A stretch of DNA of 56,859 nucleotides from the NCBI GenBank assembly GCA_017537925.1, contig JAFYJW010000047.1:1-56859 (forward strand), written 5' to 3'. Below are positions 1 through 7,723 of the stretch, piece by piece. Source of the stretch: Synergistes sp. GTDB taxonomy: Bacteria > Synergistota > Synergistia > Synergistales > Synergistaceae. A program made the position numbers and the translations under genes. Numbering within the stretch: position 1 is the first letter of the stretch; every line of letters begins with the position of its first letter. The notes below the pieces were generated by a model. The model saw nothing but the letters and a program-made list of their open reading frames with translations. It was not told the DNA's origin and searched no databases.

Positions 1-777
1 AACGGCGACCAGGTGCCGCTGCGCAGTATACTGACGCAGAGAAACACTCTTGCGCCGCGCACGGTCGAGCGCTACAACATATACCCAAGCGCTGGCATAA
101 CGATAGTCATGAAACCCGGATACTCCACCGGCGAAGGCATCAAGCGCGTGGCTGAGCTGGCAAAGACCATGCCGCGGGGCTATTCCTACGAATGGTCGAG
201 CATGACCTATCAGGAGCAGCAGGCCGGTTACGGGATAGTGGCGGTGCTTGCGATAGCGCTGCTCTTCGCCTATCTCTTCCTTGTCGCCCAGTATGAAAGC
301 TGGTCGATACCGGTGCCGGTCATACTTTCACTGCCTGTCGCAATGTTCGGCGCATTGGGCGGCCTCATCGTCATGGGACTGCCGATCTCGATATACGCGC
401 AGCTCGGCATCCTGCTGCTGATAGGACTTGCCGCAAAGAACGCGATACTGATCGTCGAATTTGCAAAAGAGCAGCGCGAAGTCCACAAACTTCCGCTGAT
501 AGAGGCTGCGGCCACCGCGGCGGGAGAACGCTTCCGCGCGGTCCTTATGACGGCCTTCACCTGCGTTCTGGGAGTCCTGCCGATGCTCTTTGCCTCAGGC
601 GCAGGAGCCACGAGCCGCATAGCGGTCGGAACAACGATGTTCTTCGGGATGAACGCCGCCACGATAATCGGCGTCTTCTTCATTCCGGCGCTTTTCGTAT
701 TTTTCCAGGGGACCCGCGAAAGAGTAAAAGCGTTCTTCTGGAAAAAGGGGACCGCGGAAGGAGGAACCGACCAGTGA
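1..777 (+). CDS. RND efflux permease, C-terminal part (cut by window edge)
   Basis: The reading frame is already open at base 1, so this is the last ~258 residues of a longer inner-membrane RND (HAE1/AcrB-type) proton-driven drug exporter. Visible are the end of the periplasmic porter domain, then four to five hydrophobic segments typical of the C-terminal membrane half, including the stretch with AQLGILLLIGLAAKNAILIV, a hallmark of this family. It ends in a charged tail. The next gene, an outer-membrane channel lipoprotein, starts on the overlapping GTGA, so the two are translationally coupled and form a tripartite pump, with the adaptor gene presumably upstream of the window. Substrates cannot be told from this fragment. 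Confidence 0.93.
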   Translation, partial: NGDQVPLRSILTQRNTLAPRTVERYNIYPSAGITIVMKPGYSTGEGIKRVAELAKTMPRGYSYEWSSMTYQEQQAGYGIVAVLAIALLFAYLFLVAQYESWSIPVPVILSLPVAMFGALGGLIVMGLPISIYAQLGILLLIGLAAKNAILIVEFAKEQREVHKLPLIEAAATAAGERFRAVLMTAFTCVLGVLPMLFASGAGATSRIAVGTTMFFGMNAATIIGVFFIPALFVFFQGTRERVKAFFWKKGTAEGGTDQ

Positions 778-2273
778 GAAGATTTATCCTTTGCTTTGCC
801 GTTTTGCTTCTGACAGCAGCCTCGCTGGGCTGCGCTCATGCCGATGACAAAACGCCTCCCACATCGACCGATGAGCTGATAAAAGAAGGGGCCTGGGCCG
901 AACTTGCGCGCCTCTACCCGAACTCTGTCACCTCGGACGACAAAAGCGCGATAACACCGGAAGAGCTTGCGTCGTGGTGGGATATATTTGAAGACCCCCT
1001 GCTCACGGAGCTTATCGAAAAAACACTCTCCGGCAACAAAGACGTGGCCTCCGCGCGCGCGAAGGTCACCGAGGCAAGGGCAGCTCTCGGGGTAAGCCGC
1101 GCCGCTCTTCTGCCGTGGCTTGACTCGACGGACTTCTGGAGCAACAGCCGTACGCCGGCAGAAGCAGGGGGCGCCGGAAGCAGCGTCAAGCTTGCAAGAC
1201 TGGGAATAGACGCTTCCTGGGAGATAGACCTCTTCGGCGGCACGCGCGCAAGAGTCAAAGCTCAGGAAGCAACGCTGGAAGCTCAGTACGCTGAGCTCTA
1301 CTCCGTATGGACCGGGCTTGCCGCAGAGACCGCGCTGGAATATATATCGCTGCGCACGCTGCAGGAACGTCTGGCGATCGCACAGTATAACCTGTATATC
1401 CAGCAGGACACCACGGATATAGAACAGTCCAAAGTTGACTCGGGGCTGACGGACGAGCTTTCGCTGCAGCAGGCGGAGTACACTATGGACCAGACAAAGG
1501 CCGCGATCCCGGTGATCGAAGCCCAGATCGAGCAGACTAAGAACGCGCTTGCGATACTGGTCGGCGAGGCGCCCGGCGCCCTTGACGAAAGATTATCGTC
1601 AAAGACACCCATCCCGCAGATAAACAGGATCGCTCTCATCGGGATACCGGCAAACCAGCTCCGCAGACGCCCCGATATAATACATGCGGAGCGCCAGCTT
1701 GCAGCTCAGCTGTCGCGCAAAAAAGCGGCCCGAGCCGATCTGTGGCCAAAATTCTACCTGACCGGTTCGATCGGGACCGAAAGCCTTGACTGGAGCGGTC
1801 TTTTTAAGGGGCCGGCCAAGCTGTACAGTTTCATGCCGCAGATAGTCTGGCCTATATTTCACGCGGGGGCGATACGCAACAACATAAAAGCCCAGGACGC
1901 CAAAGCCGAGCAGCTGCTTGCGCTATATGAAAAGACGGTGCTGCAGGCCGCGGGCGAAGTACGCGACTCCCTTGCCGCAAACATAAAAGAATACGAACGC
2001 CTTGAAGCGCTCAGAAGCGGCGTGAAGGCAGCGGGTATCGCTCTTGACCTTTCAATGGAAAAGTACTCAAACGGTCTCGTTGATTTCCTGAACGTGATCA
2101 ACGCACAGCGGGATATGGCGGCTATCTCTGACTTATACGCCATAAGCATGGGGAATACCGCGGCAAACGCGGTGCAGCTCTTCAACGCGCTGGGGGGCGG
2201 CTGGAAACCGATGGAAGAGGCGGAACAAGCATTAGCCGCCGCCGAAAAAGAAAAAAAGAAAAAACAGAATTAA
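774..2273 (+). CDS. RND efflux outer-membrane lipoprotein (OprM/NodT family)
   Basis: A 499-residue outer-membrane factor that would form the exit duct of the RND pump encoded just upstream. It starts with GTG inside the stop of the permease gene. The first ~20 residues form a signal peptide followed by a Cys in LGC, a non-canonical but usable lipobox, so the protein is probably lipidated. The two repeated helical halves of the TolC fold are visible (around residues 60-260 and 280-480), with the motif RRRPDI near residue 295 that is common in this family. Length is normal for OprM-like proteins. The tail is rich in Lys and Ala. Confidence 0.9.
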   Translation: MRRFILCFAVLLLTAASLGCAHADDKTPPTSTDELIKEGAWAELARLYPNSVTSDDKSAITPEELASWWDIFEDPLLTELIEKTLSGNKDVASARAKVTEARAALGVSRAALLPWLDSTDFWSNSRTPAEAGGAGSSVKLARLGIDASWEIDLFGGTRARVKAQEATLEAQYAELYSVWTGLAAETALEYISLRTLQERLAIAQYNLYIQQDTTDIEQSKVDSGLTDELSLQQAEYTMDQTKAAIPVIEAQIEQTKNALAILVGEAPGALDERLSSKTPIPQINRIALIGIPANQLRRRPDIIHAERQLAAQLSRKKAARADLWPKFYLTGSIGTESLDWSGLFKGPAKLYSFMPQIVWPIFHAGAIRNNIKAQDAKAEQLLALYEKTVLQAAGEVRDSLAANIKEYERLEALRSGVKAAGIALDLSMEKYSNGLVDFLNVINAQRDMAAISDLYAISMGNTAANAVQLFNALGGGWKPMEEAEQALAAAEKEKKKKQN

Positions 2274-2295
2274 CGCATAACAGTCTGCGAAAAAG

Positions 2296-2321
2296 GGCGC
2301 GGCGTTGCCGCGTCTTTTTTT
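2296..2321 (+). terminator. Rho-independent terminator of the efflux operon
   Basis: An 8-bp GC-rich stem (2296-2303 with 2307-2314, one wobble pair) with a 3-nt loop is followed directly by seven T. It lies 23 nt after the efflux lipoprotein stop. Confidence 0.85.
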
Positions 2322-2426
2322 GTCCCGTCCGTACGGCGGATCTTCCGCTTTTACCAAGCCATATTTTGCAGAGGCCCTGATGTGACCTGCGGCGTCTTTG
2401 ATATTTTCTGCCGGAACGATGATTTT

Positions 2427-2456
2427 CTGCAAAGGAACTCTGCACCTTTTTATAAT
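2427..2456 (+). promoter_or_regulatory. rnf: candidate promoter of the rnf operon
   Basis: A perfect TATAAT (2451-2456) lies about 100 nt before rnfC in an AT-rich stretch. The best -35 candidate, CTGCAA at 2427-2432, is weak and at 18-nt spacing. A second -10-like GATAAA follows. The rest of the 280-nt gap between the efflux operon and rnfC shows no gene. Confidence 0.35.
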
Positions 2457-2553
2457 AAAATGATAAAATATTGTTTTACGAATCATGTCTTTTTTGCTTT
2501 ATATATGTTTGCCGCATTTATGTTGTTTTTATAAAAGGAGGGGGAAAGGTTTC

Positions 2554-3891
2554 ATGAAGCTTCCAACATTCTGGGGCGGGATCCATCCGCCGCAGAGCAA
2601 AGAGCTTACAGTGGGCGAAAGCATCGTATCCTACCGCCCGCAGGGCGAACTGGTCTTTCCCATGGCCCAGCATATCGGCGCGCCATGCGCCCCGGTCGTG
2701 GCAAAAGGAGACCGCGTCCTTGTCGGGACACGCCTCGGAAACAACGACGCTTTTGTATCCGCGCCTGTACTTTCAAGCGTATCCGGCACAGTAAAAGACG
2801 TTACTCTGAGGCTCACGGTTCCGGGCACATTCGAGACCTGCGTCGTGGTTGAAGACGACGGTAAAAATGAACTCGCGCCCGAATGGAGGCCGCTGGAAAA
2901 TTATGAGACGGCCGATCCGAAAGAATATATAAAGCGCATTCGCGACGCAGGCATAGTGGGTTTCGGCGGCGCTACGTTCCCGACGGCTGTCAAGCTGTCG
3001 CCGCCCCCGGACAAAAAAATCAGGTGGCTGATAATAAACGGCGTCGAATGCGAACCGTATCTGAACTGCGACAACCGGCTGATGCTTGAGAACGCCGAAA
3101 AAATAGTGAAGGGGACGGTCCTTGTGATGCGCCTCTTCCCCGAGGCAAAAGGCATTATCGCGATAGAGAACAATAAACCGGAGGCCATTGCGCTCCTTAA
3201 CGAAACGGTATCGAAGTCCGGCGCGGAGAATATAACAGTTCAGCCCCTTGCCGTGAAATATCCGCAGGGCGCCGAAAAGATGCTGATAGAAGCGCTCACC
3301 GGCCAGGAATTCGTGATCACCGCCCTTCCGGCGGACGTAGGCTGCATAATCCTCAACGTTCGCACAGTCTACCAGATCTACAGCGCGATCGTCGAAGGAC
3401 TGCCGGCCGTGACGCGTATCGTGACGGTGACCGGAGACGCCGTCGCTCATCCGAAAAATATCCGTGTCCCGCAGGGTACTATGATCCGCGAGCTGATAGA
3501 TCTGTGCGGCGGCTTTAAGGAGCAGCCCGTAAAGATACTTGCGGGCGGCCCGATGATGGGCATGTCGATGCGTTCGCTCGACGTCCCGGTCGTAAAGGGA
3601 ACCTCCGGGATACTCTGCCTTACGGCAAAGTCGACGATGCTGAAGCCTATACGCGCGTGCCTGCACTGCGGACGCTGCGTTTCGGCGTGCCCGATGGGGC
3701 TCGTTCCCACAGTGCTGGAGCCCCTTGTGCACGCAAGGCAGTACAAGCGCTTTGAAGAAGAGGGCGGCATGAACTGCATCGAGTGCGGGAGCTGTACTTA
3801 TATGTGTCCCGCGAACCGCCCGCTGACACAGGGCTGCCGCGACGGCAAAGCCTCTGTTGCAGCCATGCGTAGAAAGGCGGCGGCTAAATAA
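2554..3891 (+). CDS. rnfC: RnfC, electron-transfer subunit of the Rnf complex
   Basis: Peripheral membrane subunit (445 residues) of the ion-pumping ferredoxin:NAD+ oxidoreductase. It should carry the NADH/FMN site and pass electrons through Fe-S clusters. Near the C-terminus are two ferredoxin-type motifs, CLHCGRCVSACP and CIECGSCTYMC, for two 4Fe-4S clusters. The N-terminal part shows the Gly-rich FGGATFP motif typical of the NuoF-like fold. I chose the ATG at 2554 because it follows a strong GGAGGGGG Shine-Dalgarno and begins with the usual LPTFWGGIHP; an in-frame upstream extension has no RBS. Its stop overlaps the ATG of rnfD. Confidence 0.96.
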   Translation: MKLPTFWGGIHPPQSKELTVGESIVSYRPQGELVFPMAQHIGAPCAPVVAKGDRVLVGTRLGNNDAFVSAPVLSSVSGTVKDVTLRLTVPGTFETCVVVEDDGKNELAPEWRPLENYETADPKEYIKRIRDAGIVGFGGATFPTAVKLSPPPDKKIRWLIINGVECEPYLNCDNRLMLENAEKIVKGTVLVMRLFPEAKGIIAIENNKPEAIALLNETVSKSGAENITVQPLAVKYPQGAEKMLIEALTGQEFVITALPADVGCIILNVRTVYQIYSAIVEGLPAVTRIVTVTGDAVAHPKNIRVPQGTMIRELIDLCGGFKEQPVKILAGGPMMGMSMRSLDVPVVKGTSGILCLTAKSTMLKPIRACLHCGRCVSACPMGLVPTVLEPLVHARQYKRFEEEGGMNCIECGSCTYMCPANRPLTQGCRDGKASVAAMRRKAAAK

Positions 3892-4820
3892 TGGAACGTT
3901 TACTTGTAGTATCGAGCTCACCGCATATCCATTCGCCTCTCGACACCCGGAAGATCATGGGCTGGGTGCTGGCGGCGCTTGCGCCCGCGGGACTTGCGGG
4001 AGTTTACTTTTTCGGAGTGCGCGCCGCGGCCGTGATGGCGGTCTGCGTCATTTCCTGCGTCGCGTTTGAATATCTGTGGCAGAAACTTACAAAGCGCACC
4101 GTCACGACGGACGATCTCTCCGCCGCAGTGACAGGACTGCTGCTCGCGTATAACCTGCCGCCCTCGATCCCCTTCTGGATGGCGTCGGTCGGCAGCCTCT
4201 TTGCGATCATAGTCGTAAAGCAGCTTTACGGCGGTCTCGGCTGCAACATCGTAAACCCGGCGCTTGCTGGGCGCGCGATGATGCTCACGAGCTGGCCCGT
4301 ACCGATGACGACGTGGACGGTGAACGGCGTATCCGGAGCTACTCCGCTTGCGCTGATAAAGGCGGGCGCGATATCCGATCTTCCTTCCTGGACTGATATG
4401 TTCATAGGCAATATCGGCGGATGCATAGGAGAGACTTCGGCGGCGGCGCTTCTGATCGGCTTTGCGATACTTCTTTACAAAGACATCATCAAATGGCATA
4501 TACCTGTCGTGTATATCGCGGTGACAGCCGCGCTTTGCGCGCTCTTCGGCAGAGGGGCCGCCCCGCTGCAGGAGATATTCGCTGGCGGGCTCTTCCTTGG
4601 CGCGATATTCATGGCAACGGACTATACGACATCGCCGATAACGACCCGCGGACAGATTATCTTTGCTGCCGGCTGCGGCGTGCTGACGGCGCTGATACGC
4701 AGATGGGGAGGATATCCTGAAGGCGTGTCGTACTCCATACTTATAATGAACCTGACCGTACCGCTCATCGACCGCGCGACAAAGCCGCGCATCTTCGGAG
4801 AGGTGAAAAAGCATGGGTAA
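3891..4820 (+). CDS. rnfD: RnfD, membrane subunit with covalent FMN
   Basis: Integral membrane subunit (309 residues) of the Rnf complex with several transmembrane segments. The motif VSGATPL, with Thr ~151, is the site where family members bind FMN covalently by a phosphoester bond, through the flavin transferase ApbE, which is not in this window. The start overlaps the rnfC stop (TAATG) and the end overlaps rnfG by 8 nt, so the operon is tightly coupled. Confidence 0.96.
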   Translation: MERLLVVSSSPHIHSPLDTRKIMGWVLAALAPAGLAGVYFFGVRAAAVMAVCVISCVAFEYLWQKLTKRTVTTDDLSAAVTGLLLAYNLPPSIPFWMASVGSLFAIIVVKQLYGGLGCNIVNPALAGRAMMLTSWPVPMTTWTVNGVSGATPLALIKAGAISDLPSWTDMFIGNIGGCIGETSAAALLIGFAILLYKDIIKWHIPVVYIAVTAALCALFGRGAAPLQEIFAGGLFLGAIFMATDYTTSPITTRGQIIFAAGCGVLTALIRRWGGYPEGVSYSILIMNLTVPLIDRATKPRIFGEVKKHG

Positions 4821-5391
4821 AATCGTAAAACTCGGACTGGTGCTTTTTGTCATCACAGCCGTCACAGGCCTTATCCTGGGCGCGGTCCATACAGCGACGC
4901 TCGAGCCGATTCGCGCTGCCAGAGCAAACGAAAAGAATGAGGCTCTGGCTGCGACGCTGCCCGGAGCGACAGATTTCAAAGAGATCAAGCCTGAAGGGGA
5001 CTCCGGAACGATCACAGAGATCTATGAAGGCAGCAAAGACGGCGCCGTTACCGGCTACAACTTCACTGTGACCCCGAAGGGATACGGCGGACTGATCACC
5101 CTTATCGTAGGCATTTCGAACGCCGGCGAGATCGAAGATATAAAGATCCTCTCGCACAGCGAGACCCCGGGCCTCGGCGCAAAGGCGGGCTCCCCCGAGT
5201 TCTCCGGACAGTTCCACAAAAAGGCGATCGATGACTTCCGCGTTACGAAGACTCCGCCCGAAAGCGGCAGGGATATCCAGGCGATATCTGGAGCGACGAT
5301 CACTTCGACCGCGGTCACGTCCGGCGTGAACGATGCGGCGGCCTACTGGAAGGCCAACTTCTCCGGGTCTTCCGCACAGAAGGCGGATTAG
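4813..5391 (+). CDS. rnfG: RnfG, flavin-binding subunit
   Basis: A 192-residue subunit with one N-terminal membrane anchor (residues ~5-25) and an FMN-binding domain. The ISGATIT motif near residues 158-164, with Thr162, is the expected covalent FMN attachment site. It has the usual GLGAK motif near residue 120. It lies between rnfD and rnfE, as in clostridial and other anaerobe rnfCDGEAB operons. Confidence 0.95.
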   Translation: MGKIVKLGLVLFVITAVTGLILGAVHTATLEPIRAARANEKNEALAATLPGATDFKEIKPEGDSGTITEIYEGSKDGAVTGYNFTVTPKGYGGLITLIVGISNAGEIEDIKILSHSETPGLGAKAGSPEFSGQFHKKAIDDFRVTKTPPESGRDIQAISGATITSTAVTSGVNDAAAYWKANFSGSSAQKAD

Positions 5392-5401
5392 GAGGTATAT
5401 C

Positions 5402-6163
5402 ATGCAGAATCCTCTCAAACTGATCAAAAACGGCATAATAACCGAGAACCCGACCTTCGGTCTCGTGCTCGGTATGTGTCCGACTCTTGCTGTAACGTCG
5501 AGCGCCGAAAACGGCTTCGGTATGGGGCTTGCCGCGACGGCGGTCCTGATGGGCTCGAACGTCGCGGTCTCCGCGATACGCAAATTCATCCCGGACGAGA
5601 TCCGCATCCCGGCGTTCATCGTCGTGATCGCTGGCTTCGTGACCGTTGTGCAGCTGCTTATCTCGGGCTATGCACCGGCGCTGGATAAATCGCTCGGCAT
5701 ATTCATTCCGCTGATAGTCGTTAACTGCATCATACTGGCGCGCGCCGAAGCTTTCGCTTTCAAGAACGGCGTAGCAGACTCGCTCTTCGACGGCATAGGG
5801 ATGGGGCTCGGCTTTACTCTCGCGCTTACAGTGATCGGGGCTATACGCGAGATCCTCGGAAACGGCACCGTTTTCGGCATGACGGTCCTTTCCCCCTCCT
5901 TCTACCAGCCGGCTCTTCTCGTCATACTTGCGCCGGGCGGCTTTATCACGCTCGGCATACTGATGGGGCTCTTCCGCAATTACCGGATGAAGAAAAAGAC
6001 GGAAAACGGCGGTGCAGGACAGACCTTCGACGGCTGGAAAGAGCTCGATGCCTGCGGAGGATGCGCGCTCAAGAGCCTCTGCGGCGGCGGCAACTCAATG
6101 GTCGTCTGCGCGAAAAACGCGCCTGCGCCCGAAGCAAAAACTGAAAAGGAGGCCGATAAGTAA
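5402..6163 (+). CDS. rnfE: RnfE, membrane subunit with Cys-rich tail
   Basis: A 253-residue integral membrane subunit of Rnf, homologous to RnfA and NqrD, with about six hydrophobic segments up to residue ~195. The ATG at 5402 has a perfect AGGAGG Shine-Dalgarno at the end of rnfG. Odd feature: after the membrane part there is a ~55-residue soluble tail with Cys218, Cys221, Cys227 and Cys236 (motif CGGCALKSLC) that could hold a metal or Fe-S centre. It ends in TAATG, overlapping rnfA. Confidence 0.95.
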   Translation: MQNPLKLIKNGIITENPTFGLVLGMCPTLAVTSSAENGFGMGLAATAVLMGSNVAVSAIRKFIPDEIRIPAFIVVIAGFVTVVQLLISGYAPALDKSLGIFIPLIVVNCIILARAEAFAFKNGVADSLFDGIGMGLGFTLALTVIGAIREILGNGTVFGMTVLSPSFYQPALLVILAPGGFITLGILMGLFRNYRMKKKTENGGAGQTFDGWKELDACGGCALKSLCGGGNSMVVCAKNAPAPEAKTEKEADK

Positions 6164-6741
6164 TGTCTCTTATAGCTCTCTTTATCAGCGCTCTGCTTGT
6201 GCACAATATACTTCTGTCGCGCTTCCTCGGCTGCTGCCCCTTCCTCGGAGTATCCAACCAGCTTGAGACGGCTAAGGGTATGGGGGTAGCGGTCATCTTC
6301 GTCACGACGTTCGCGGCCATCATGACATGGCTCGCCTATACGTTCATTCTCGTGCCGATGGGGCTCGAATACCTTTACACTCTGTCGTTCATTCTGATAA
6401 TAGCGGCGCTCGTCCAGTTCGTGGAAATAGTGCTGAAGAAAGTGATGCCGGGGCTGTACAAGTCGCTCGGCATATTCCTGCCGCTTATCACGACGAACTG
6501 CGCGGTGCTCGGCGTGGCGGTCATCAATATGAACGAGAAATACACGCTGATCGAATCGATAGTAAACGCGGTAGGCTCTTCGGCCGGCTTCCTGCTCGCC
6601 ATAGTGCTGATGGCAGGCATTCGCGAACGCATCGAGATGAACGAAGATATGCCTGCGGCGCTGCGCGGCCTTCCGATAGCTCTGATAACAGCCGGGCTCA
6701 TGTCGATAGCTTTCATGGGCTTCAACGGGCTCATTAAATAG
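6163..6741 (+). CDS. rnfA: RnfA, membrane subunit
   Basis: A 192-residue integral membrane protein with six predicted hydrophobic segments. It shows the family signatures LLSRFLGCCPFLG near the N-terminus and ITTNCAVLG in the middle; the paired Cys in RnfA and RnfE are proposed to hold a shared intramembrane Fe-S centre. Length is as expected. It starts in the rnfE stop and is followed after 11 nt by rnfB. Confidence 0.96.
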   Translation: MSLIALFISALLVHNILLSRFLGCCPFLGVSNQLETAKGMGVAVIFVTTFAAIMTWLAYTFILVPMGLEYLYTLSFILIIAALVQFVEIVLKKVMPGLYKSLGIFLPLITTNCAVLGVAVINMNEKYTLIESIVNAVGSSAGFLLAIVLMAGIRERIEMNEDMPAALRGLPIALITAGLMSIAFMGFNGLIK

Positions 6742-6752
6742 GGGGTCTTGAT

Positions 6753-7598
6753 ATGAACGGCATAATTTATCCGGCTGCAGTAATGGGAGGACTTGGAGTC
6801 GTATTCGGCGCGCTTCTCGCATTCGCGTCGCAGAAATTCTTCGTTAAAGTTGACGAACGCCAGGCAAAGATACGCGAGCTTCTTCCAGGCGCAAACTGCG
6901 GAGGCTGCGGTTTCCCCGGCTGCGACGGATACGCCGAGGCCTGCGCTTCCGGAAGCGCGAAGCTGAACAAATGCGCCGCCGGCGGCCCGGACGTCGCGGC
7001 TAAGATCGCAGAGATAATGGGCGTAGCGGCCGAGGCCGCGGAGCCTTTGGTCGCGTTCGTAAAGTGCCAGGGGACGCCCGATAAGGCCGTGAAAGACTGC
7101 GTCTATCACGGCGTCACGGACTGCCGCGAGGCGGTCGTGGTCCCGGGCAAAGGACCTTCTTCCTGCTCGTTCGGATGCCTTGGTTTCGGAACATGCGTAA
7201 AGATCTGCACATTCGGCGCGATTCGGATAAAAAACGGCATTGCCGCTGTGGACCGTGAAAAGTGCGTGGGGTGCGGAGCCTGCGCCGCGGAATGTCCGCG
7301 CGGGGTAATAACGCTCGTGCCGAAGAGATCCATGATTCAGGTCGGGTGCAGCAATCCCCACAAGGGACCGTTCGTAAAGAAAGTATGCAGCGCCGGCTGC
7401 ATCGGATGCACGCTCTGCGTGAAAGCCTGTCCCAAACAGGCTATAGAAATGAAGGGATCCGTCGCAGTGATAGATTCCGCAAAATGTGTGAACTGCGGAC
7501 TCTGCGCGGGCAAATGCCCGGTAAAGGCGATAACCGACGCAAGGCCGCCGCGGCCGGCACCGGCTCCTAAGCCTGAGGCCGCAGGACCTGCTGCGTAG
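6753..7598 (+). CDS. rnfB: RnfB, ferredoxin-accepting Fe-S subunit
   Basis: A 281-residue subunit with an N-terminal membrane anchor (residues ~5-25). This is followed by the four-Cys cluster motif of the family (Cys49, 52, 57, 64 in CGGCGFPGC) and then several ferredoxin-type CxxCxxCxxxC motifs in the second half, so it probably carries multiple 4Fe-4S clusters. It is thought to be the entry point for electrons from reduced ferredoxin. It ends in a Pro/Ala-rich tail. It is the last gene of the operon; a strong terminator follows. Confidence 0.96.
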   Translation: MNGIIYPAAVMGGLGVVFGALLAFASQKFFVKVDERQAKIRELLPGANCGGCGFPGCDGYAEACASGSAKLNKCAAGGPDVAAKIAEIMGVAAEAAEPLVAFVKCQGTPDKAVKDCVYHGVTDCREAVVVPGKGPSSCSFGCLGFGTCVKICTFGAIRIKNGIAAVDREKCVGCGACAAECPRGVITLVPKRSMIQVGCSNPHKGPFVKKVCSAGCIGCTLCVKACPKQAIEMKGSVAVIDSAKCVNCGLCAGKCPVKAITDARPPRPAPAPKPEAAGPAA

Positions 7599-7620
7599 AT
7601 TCGGACTAACCATTAAGTTA

Positions 7621-7659
7621 AAAACCGCTTCGCACATAAGTGTGCGGAGCGGTTTTTTT
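7621..7659. terminator. bidirectional terminator between rnfB and the convergent regulator
   Basis: A 16-bp stem (7621-7636 with 7641-7656, one wobble pair) and 4-nt loop. T-runs lie on the right for the plus strand and A-runs on the left for the minus strand, so it can serve both the rnf operon and the convergent regulator gene. Confidence 0.9.
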
Positions 7660-7723
7660 GACGTAATTGACGTAATAATTTCTTCCGTTTTCATTCGCGC
7701 AGCGGCATAAACGCAGCTTACCG

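Noticed and set aside
2773-3921. A 382-codon minus-strand ORF opposite rnfC
   Set aside because: It is an antisense shadow of a clear RnfC coding sequence; its His/Arg-rich composition is typical of such shadows.
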